From Chryseobacterium sp. G0162 (GTDB taxonomy: Bacteria > Bacteroidota > Bacteroidia > Flavobacteriales > Weeksellaceae), in assembly GCF_003815715.1 (NCBI RefSeq), contig NZ_CP033922.1:992001-1056000 (forward strand): 64,000 nucleotides of DNA, given 5' to 3'. Under the pieces are notes generated by a model. That model was not told the DNA's origin. It ran no database searches and saw nothing but the letters and a program-made list of their open reading frames with translations. Of this stretch, positions 60,528 through 64,000 are shown piece by piece. Position 1 is the first letter of the stretch. Each line of letters starts with the position of its first letter. The position numbers and the translations under genes are program-made.

Positions 60528-61085
60528 TTATTTTTTCCATTCAAAAGAGTCCAGCATATGTTTCATATCATTCTTGATATAGTTCACAGCAGGAGCCAGA
60601 GAGTCCGGTTTCGGTCTCGTATTAAAGTATAAGTAACCAGTCACGAAATGTTTCGTACTGTCTGTAATGTAAAATTGAAGATTGGAAGCACTCTGCCCTT
60701 TCAGCTCATAGAAATTCCCATATACTTTCTTTTCAGGGTATTCAAATGATTTTGTGTCTATAGAACTGGCTTTAATGGTATGTTCGTATACCATTTTTTC
60801 AGCTTCCTTGATATGTTCTGCAAAGTCATTCTGTATCGGGTAATAGGTTACAAAAACCTTTGCTTTCATCTTTGGATAGTTCAGATAATACCAGCAAGGC
60901 TTTTTCGCTGCGGTAATATTAGCGAAATCCGAATACTCGAAGGTATACGCACAGTTGTTTTCAAACTTCTGGTATTTCGGTTCCGGATATTCCAGACGCA
61001 GTTCTCCATACGGTTTTGGAACCGGGTCTTTTCCACATGAAATTAAAAGCAGTGATACAAAAATAAAAATGACTTTTTTAATCAT
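60528..61085 (-). CDS. gldD: Gliding-motility lipoprotein GldD
   Basis: The ATG at 61085 gives MIKKVIFIFVSLLLISCGKDP, a lipoprotein signal with the lipobox ISC; the upstream TTG at 61100 is rejected. The ~185-residue protein has GldD features: PKPYGELRLEYPEPKYQ, CAYTFEYSDFA, the YLNYPKMKAKVFVTYYPI segment and YIKNDMKHMLDSFEWK at the end. GldD is needed for type IX secretion/gliding in Flavobacteriia. In most relatives gldE and ssb lie between mutY and gldD; here gldD follows mutY directly. Confidence 0.9.
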   Translation of the reverse strand: MIKKVIFIFVSLLLISCGKDPVPKPYGELRLEYPEPKYQKFENNCAYTFEYSDFANITAAKKPCWYYLNYPKMKAKVFVTYYPIQNDFAEHIKEAEKMVYEHTIKASSIDTKSFEYPEKKVYGNFYELKGQSASNLQFYITDSTKHFVTGYLYFNTRPKPDSLAPAVNYIKNDMKHMLDSFEWKK

Positions 61086-61129
61086 TTTGCAAAAGTACAA
61101 ATTAGATTTCAGATTTCGGAAGACAAATT

Positions 61130-62164
61130 TCAGTCTTTCAATGAGTTTTGAATGTAATTTTCCAAAGGCTTCGGAAAGGATTTATCATGAGAACCCTGCA
61201 CGTCCGTAATCTGGTATTGATTTTCAGTAATAAAACGATTCCAGATGTCTTCTGAAGATACCTCAACCTTAAATATTTCAATAGTTAAATTCTTGTGTGT
61301 CAGTTTATGGCTAACCGTTTTAGAACCGGTAATAAAGGGCTTCATTTCAGGAGAAATAGAAGACGGAAACTCAAATAATTTCTTCCAGATAAAATCATCT
61401 TTTCGCTGACGGATCAGAAACTCCCCGTTTCTATGAACAAAATAATAAGTTAAAGCCAGATCTTCAGCCTTTACTTTTTTTGTTTTGACAGGGTAATCTG
61501 AAATTTTTTGTAAAGAAAAAGCAAGACAGTCTTCATTTATCGGACATTCTCCACATAATGGATTTTTAGGTTTACAGATTTCTGAACCAATATCCATCAT
61601 CGCCTGGTTGAAATCTCCCACATTATCAGGCATTACCAAAGTCGCCAATTCTGAAAAATAAGTAAACGCCCTTGAGTTTGAAATATCAAAATCATCAGCA
61701 AAGAAACGGCTCAGCACACGGTAAAAGTTTCCATCTACTGCTGGCATTTTTCCACCAAAGCAGATACTTGAAACCGCTGCTGCTGTATACTTTCCAATTC
61801 CTTTCAGTTTCAAAATTTCTTCGTACTGATTGGGAAATATACCATTGTAATCATTCATGATCTGCTGGGCAGCTTTATGAATATTGATGGCTCTGGAATA
61901 ATAGCCTAGTCCTTTCCAATAAAGCAAGACTTCATTTTCATCAGCTTCAGCTAAGGTTTTTACATCCGGAAATCTTTTAATGAAATTATTATAGTGATTG
62001 AGCCCCTGATTGATTCTTGTCTGCTGAAATACAATTTCGCAGATCCAAATTTTATACGGATCTTTTGTCTGTCTGAAAGGCAGATCTCTCGCATTATTCC
62101 GATACCATTCCAAAAGCCTGTTTCCTACATGAAGAAATTCTGAGGCTGCAATATTCTTTTCCAA
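61130..62164 (-). CDS. mutY: A/G-specific adenine glycosylase
   Basis: This 344-residue base-excision repair enzyme removes adenine mispaired with 8-oxoguanine. It has the N-terminal WYRNNARDLPFRQTKDPYKIW with the helix-hairpin-helix LKGIGKYTAAAVSSI (about 115-130), catalytic DGNFYRVLSRFF, the iron-sulfur loop CKPKNPLCGECPINEDC, and the C-terminal NUDIX-like domain. It begins at a TTG (62164); no ATG exists near the N-terminus and a stop lies 12 nt upstream. It is 44 nt upstream of gldD in the same direction. Confidence 0.95.
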   Translation of the reverse strand: MEKNIAASEFLHVGNRLLEWYRNNARDLPFRQTKDPYKIWICEIVFQQTRINQGLNHYNNFIKRFPDVKTLAEADENEVLLYWKGLGYYSRAINIHKAAQQIMNDYNGIFPNQYEEILKLKGIGKYTAAAVSSICFGGKMPAVDGNFYRVLSRFFADDFDISNSRAFTYFSELATLVMPDNVGDFNQAMMDIGSEICKPKNPLCGECPINEDCLAFSLQKISDYPVKTKKVKAEDLALTYYFVHRNGEFLIRQRKDDFIWKKLFEFPSSISPEMKPFITGSKTVSHKLTHKNLTIEIFKVEVSSEDIWNRFITENQYQITDVQGSHDKSFPKPLENYIQNSLKD

Positions 62165-62320
62165 AAACCAATCAATTTAAGTCGCTGAAGAGGTTTTGTC
62201 TCTTCGCCCTGTATCATTTCAGGAACGCAAAGATAGGTTTATTTTATTTTTTCAAATTCTATCTAATTTTTTAATTTCTATTCTTTATTTATTAAGTTGT
62301 ATCGTAACAATGAATCTTGC

Positions 62321-62788
62321 TTATTTTTTCTTCACAGAATATACAGAAGCTCCTCTTAACCACTGGTATTTCAGGTTTCTGTCCTTCGCGATAAAACGAT
62401 AACCATCCAATTTTTTCAGGTACAGATACATGGAATCTTCTTTCAGCTTTAGCTTGTGAGGAGACAAGAACATCATTGGCATATCCAGCACAGAATCTCT
62501 TACTGTTTTTAAAACTTTTCCTGATTTTACTTTATAGAGAAAAAATGGTTTTCCACGGCCCTTTGAACTGTCCGCTAACTTAACTTCCGAACTTGCTAAA
62601 ACCAGTTCACTACCATCAAAACATTCTTCCTCATCCATAATATAAGCTTTCCCTTCCTGACGTTCGGCTGCAAAAAGGTCATCTTCATATTGATCAGGAC
62701 TCTGATATTTTTTTTCACAACTTGCTAATACTGCCATTAATAGTATAGGCATACCGATGGCCAGTTTAATATTCATTTTAATATTCAT
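62321..62788 (-). CDS. Hypothetical lipoprotein
   Basis: This ~155-residue protein has a lipoprotein signal (MNIKMNIKLAIGMPILLMAVLASC, lipobox LASC), followed by an acidic linker (DQYEDDLFAAERQEGKAY) and a beta-rich part with KGRGKPFFLYKVKSG and SVYSVKKK at the end. It lies beyond the tssC terminator and is not clearly in the T6SS operon. A second ATG four codons in is an alternative start. Not recognised. Confidence 0.7.
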   Translation of the reverse strand: MNIKMNIKLAIGMPILLMAVLASCEKKYQSPDQYEDDLFAAERQEGKAYIMDEEECFDGSELVLASSEVKLADSSKGRGKPFFLYKVKSGKVLKTVRDSVLDMPMMFLSPHKLKLKEDSMYLYLKKLDGYRFIAKDRNLKYQWLRGASVYSVKKK

Positions 62789-62803
62789 AGGTATTGGTAG
62801 AAA

Positions 62804-62834
62804 AAAACCGATGTAAAAAATGCATCGGTTTTTA
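62804..62834 (-). terminator. tssC terminator
   Basis: AAAAACCGATG and CATCGGTTTTT pair around a short loop, with a T run on the minus strand. It separates tssC from the lipoprotein gene. Confidence 0.85.
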
Positions 62835-62853
62835 TATTAAAAATAAGGTGTTA

Positions 62854-64000
62854 TTATTCCTGAGCGTATTCTGCATCCCATTCGTTACCATCATCTCCTT
62901 TGTGTCCGTCAAGTTTAATAACGAAACTTTTTGTAGGGAAATAAGGGGTCATACGGATATCAAGCCATACTCTGTCTTTGTTTACTCTATCCTGTTCGAA
63001 ACGAACGATCTTGAATTTCTCAATCAATTTGTCCGGTCCTTTGATATTATCAAGGAATGTTACAATTTGTCTTCTCAAATCGTCTTCGTTTTTAGCATTC
63101 CAGTTTTCGAAGGCTCTTCTGTTCAGGAAGTCCAGTAATACCTTTGTTACATAGTCGAATACACGAACTACAGAATAGGTTTGAAGACCAATGTTGTCTC
63201 CTGTAAATAATGTCTTCGCAGAGAAAGCCATGATTTTACCATATTCGTTAACCATTGGTACAAGACCCATTTTTTCCAACTGAGAAATTTCACTTTTCTT
63301 CAATTCGAATTTTACAGCGTCTACCTCGTTGATATTACCATGTTTTTTACCTGCTGCTACCTGAGACATCAGGGTTTTGTGAATTTTTCCTGCTAATGAA
63401 GTGGAAGGAGGAAGTTCCACGTTTTCTTCTTCTCCTACTTCTTCTGCTTTTCCACGTCCTACCAACCAGTTACACGTCATAATAACGTTACTTCTGTGAA
63501 GTTCACCACCTGTAAGATTCGCAGAATGGAATAGGTCTACTACATCATCCGGCTTGTCAAGATTAGCAAAGTCTGTAACCATCATTACTTTGTTTTCGTT
63601 ACAGATTTTAGCCCACTTTTCAATAACTTTATTTGATCCTAAATATCCAGGGATAGCAAGGATTGAGTAGTTATCTCTAAGGTCCAAACGGTCATAGTAA
63701 TTTTTAAATTCTTCAGAAATGGCATCAATGAATAAAGGATTGTCTAAGTCTGAAACCTGATCCAGGCTTGCATTAACAATACTTACATTATCCACTTTAT
63801 CCAATTCTGTATTTTTGTAGAATTGAGCTACAGTTCTATAGTTAGTTTCTAACAAACGAACGGCATCTAATGTACTTTTTAAGTTTTTCTTTAAATTTTG
63901 ATCAGCTTGTTGTGCTTTGGTTTTGCACGTATCTGCCATTTTATCTGCCGATTCGCTACCTTCTAAAAGGCTTACCCAAAGATTGATCTTCTGAAGAAGC
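62854..64000 (-). CDS. tssC: T6SS sheath large subunit TssC (DUF5458), 5' end outside the window
   Basis: The frame is open from the window's last base down to a stop at 62854, so the N-terminus lies further on; the ATG at 63939 is internal. About 380 residues are visible: LLQKINLWVSLLEGSESADK, then a TssC-like region with YSILAIPGYLGSNKVIEKWA, NVIMTCNWLVGRGKAEEVG, GDNIGLQTYSVVRVFDYVTKVLLDFLNRRAFENW and ending DVRMTPYFPTKSFVIKLDGHKGD-like sequence. This is the DUF5458 TssC of Bacteroidota T6SS. It shows that the core apparatus genes begin right at the window edge. Confidence 0.92.
   Translation of the reverse strand, partial: LLQKINLWVSLLEGSESADKMADTCKTKAQQADQNLKKNLKSTLDAVRLLETNYRTVAQFYKNTELDKVDNVSIVNASLDQVSDLDNPLFIDAISEEFKNYYDRLDLRDNYSILAIPGYLGSNKVIEKWAKICNENKVMMVTDFANLDKPDDVVDLFHSANLTGGELHRSNVIMTCNWLVGRGKAEEVGEEENVELPPSTSLAGKIHKTLMSQVAAGKKHGNINEVDAVKFELKKSEISQLEKMGLVPMVNEYGKIMAFSAKTLFTGDNIGLQTYSVVRVFDYVTKVLLDFLNRRAFENWNAKNEDDLRRQIVTFLDNIKGPDKLIEKFKIVRFEQDRVNKDRVWLDIRMTPYFPTKSFVIKLDGHKGDDGNEWDAEYAQE

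Overview
The window looks like a piece of a Chryseobacterium-type chromosome (Flavobacteriia, Weeksellaceae). It is AT-rich and almost free of Shine-Dalgarno sequences. Many genes are preceded by Bacteroidota promoters (-7 TAnnTTTG, about 19 nt after a -33 TTTG-like box). The gene content (GldD, flavobacterial SurA, LytTR/LytS pairs, OMP_b-brl_3 receptors, type VI secretion subtype iii, MKNLKK-leader peptides) points the same way. I see no rRNA, phage, insertion sequence or CRISPR array. One tRNA (Leu-CAA) is present. All calls rest on reading the sequence and on knowledge of protein families; no search was run.

Layout. 0-9 kb: the end of a TerD-like protein; cobC-cobS-cobT (lower cobalamin loop assembly, minus strand); two adjacent RlaP-type nucleotidyltransferases; a TfoX-like protein; a MarR regulator co-transcribed with a TonB-dependent receptor. 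9-15 kb: pnp and rpsO on the minus strand, separated by a sugar MFS transporter (gluP/fucP type) and a DUF4260 gene on the plus strand. 15.7-16.8 kb: five tandem genes for short Cys-rich peptides with GG-type leaders, then mgtE and a sixth, minus-strand peptide gene. 18.6-23.7 kb: a BtuF-like binding protein without signal peptide plus a cupin, a free-Met-sulfoxide reductase-like GAF protein, a conserved unknown, a metallo-beta-lactamase-fold hydrolase, tRNA-Leu and a seventh peptide gene. 23.9-30.4 kb: DoxX, small membrane proteins, a secreted unknown, and a LytTR regulator with a TPR-LytS kinase. 30.5-39.3 kb: a type VI secretion effector island on the minus strand (Hcp, VgrG, Tle1-like lipase, DUF2931 lipoprotein, PAAR-like/GH19 cell-wall effector, candidate immunity proteins). 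39.5-44.4 kb: VIT1 transporter, polysaccharide deacetylase, lgt, SDR, a cold-shock-domain protein with a long leader, and a frameshifted eighth peptide gene. 44.5-50.6 kb: an RND efflux operon. 50.9-62.8 kb: housekeeping genes (SRPBCC, TIGR02117, queG, rhodanese, HD hydrolase, alpha/beta hydrolase, Lrp, NMO/FabK-like, SurA, PfkB kinase, gldD, mutY) and a lipoprotein. 62.85 kb to the end: the T6SS sheath subunit TssC, cut by the window edge.

Two features stand out. The first is the peptide family: five tandem members share a leader but have diverged mature parts with six cysteines in a C-C-CC-C-C order, matching the inhibitor cystine knot spacing; three relatives lie elsewhere in the window. 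The second is a LytTR-type regulon: 9-bp direct repeats with a 21-bp period occur twice, each 33 bp from a promoter-like -7 element. One copy lies upstream of a secreted protein. The other lies upstream of a roughly 110-nt interval that ends in a strong terminator and has no coding capacity, so it is a candidate small RNA. A looser copy precedes the LytS kinase gene.
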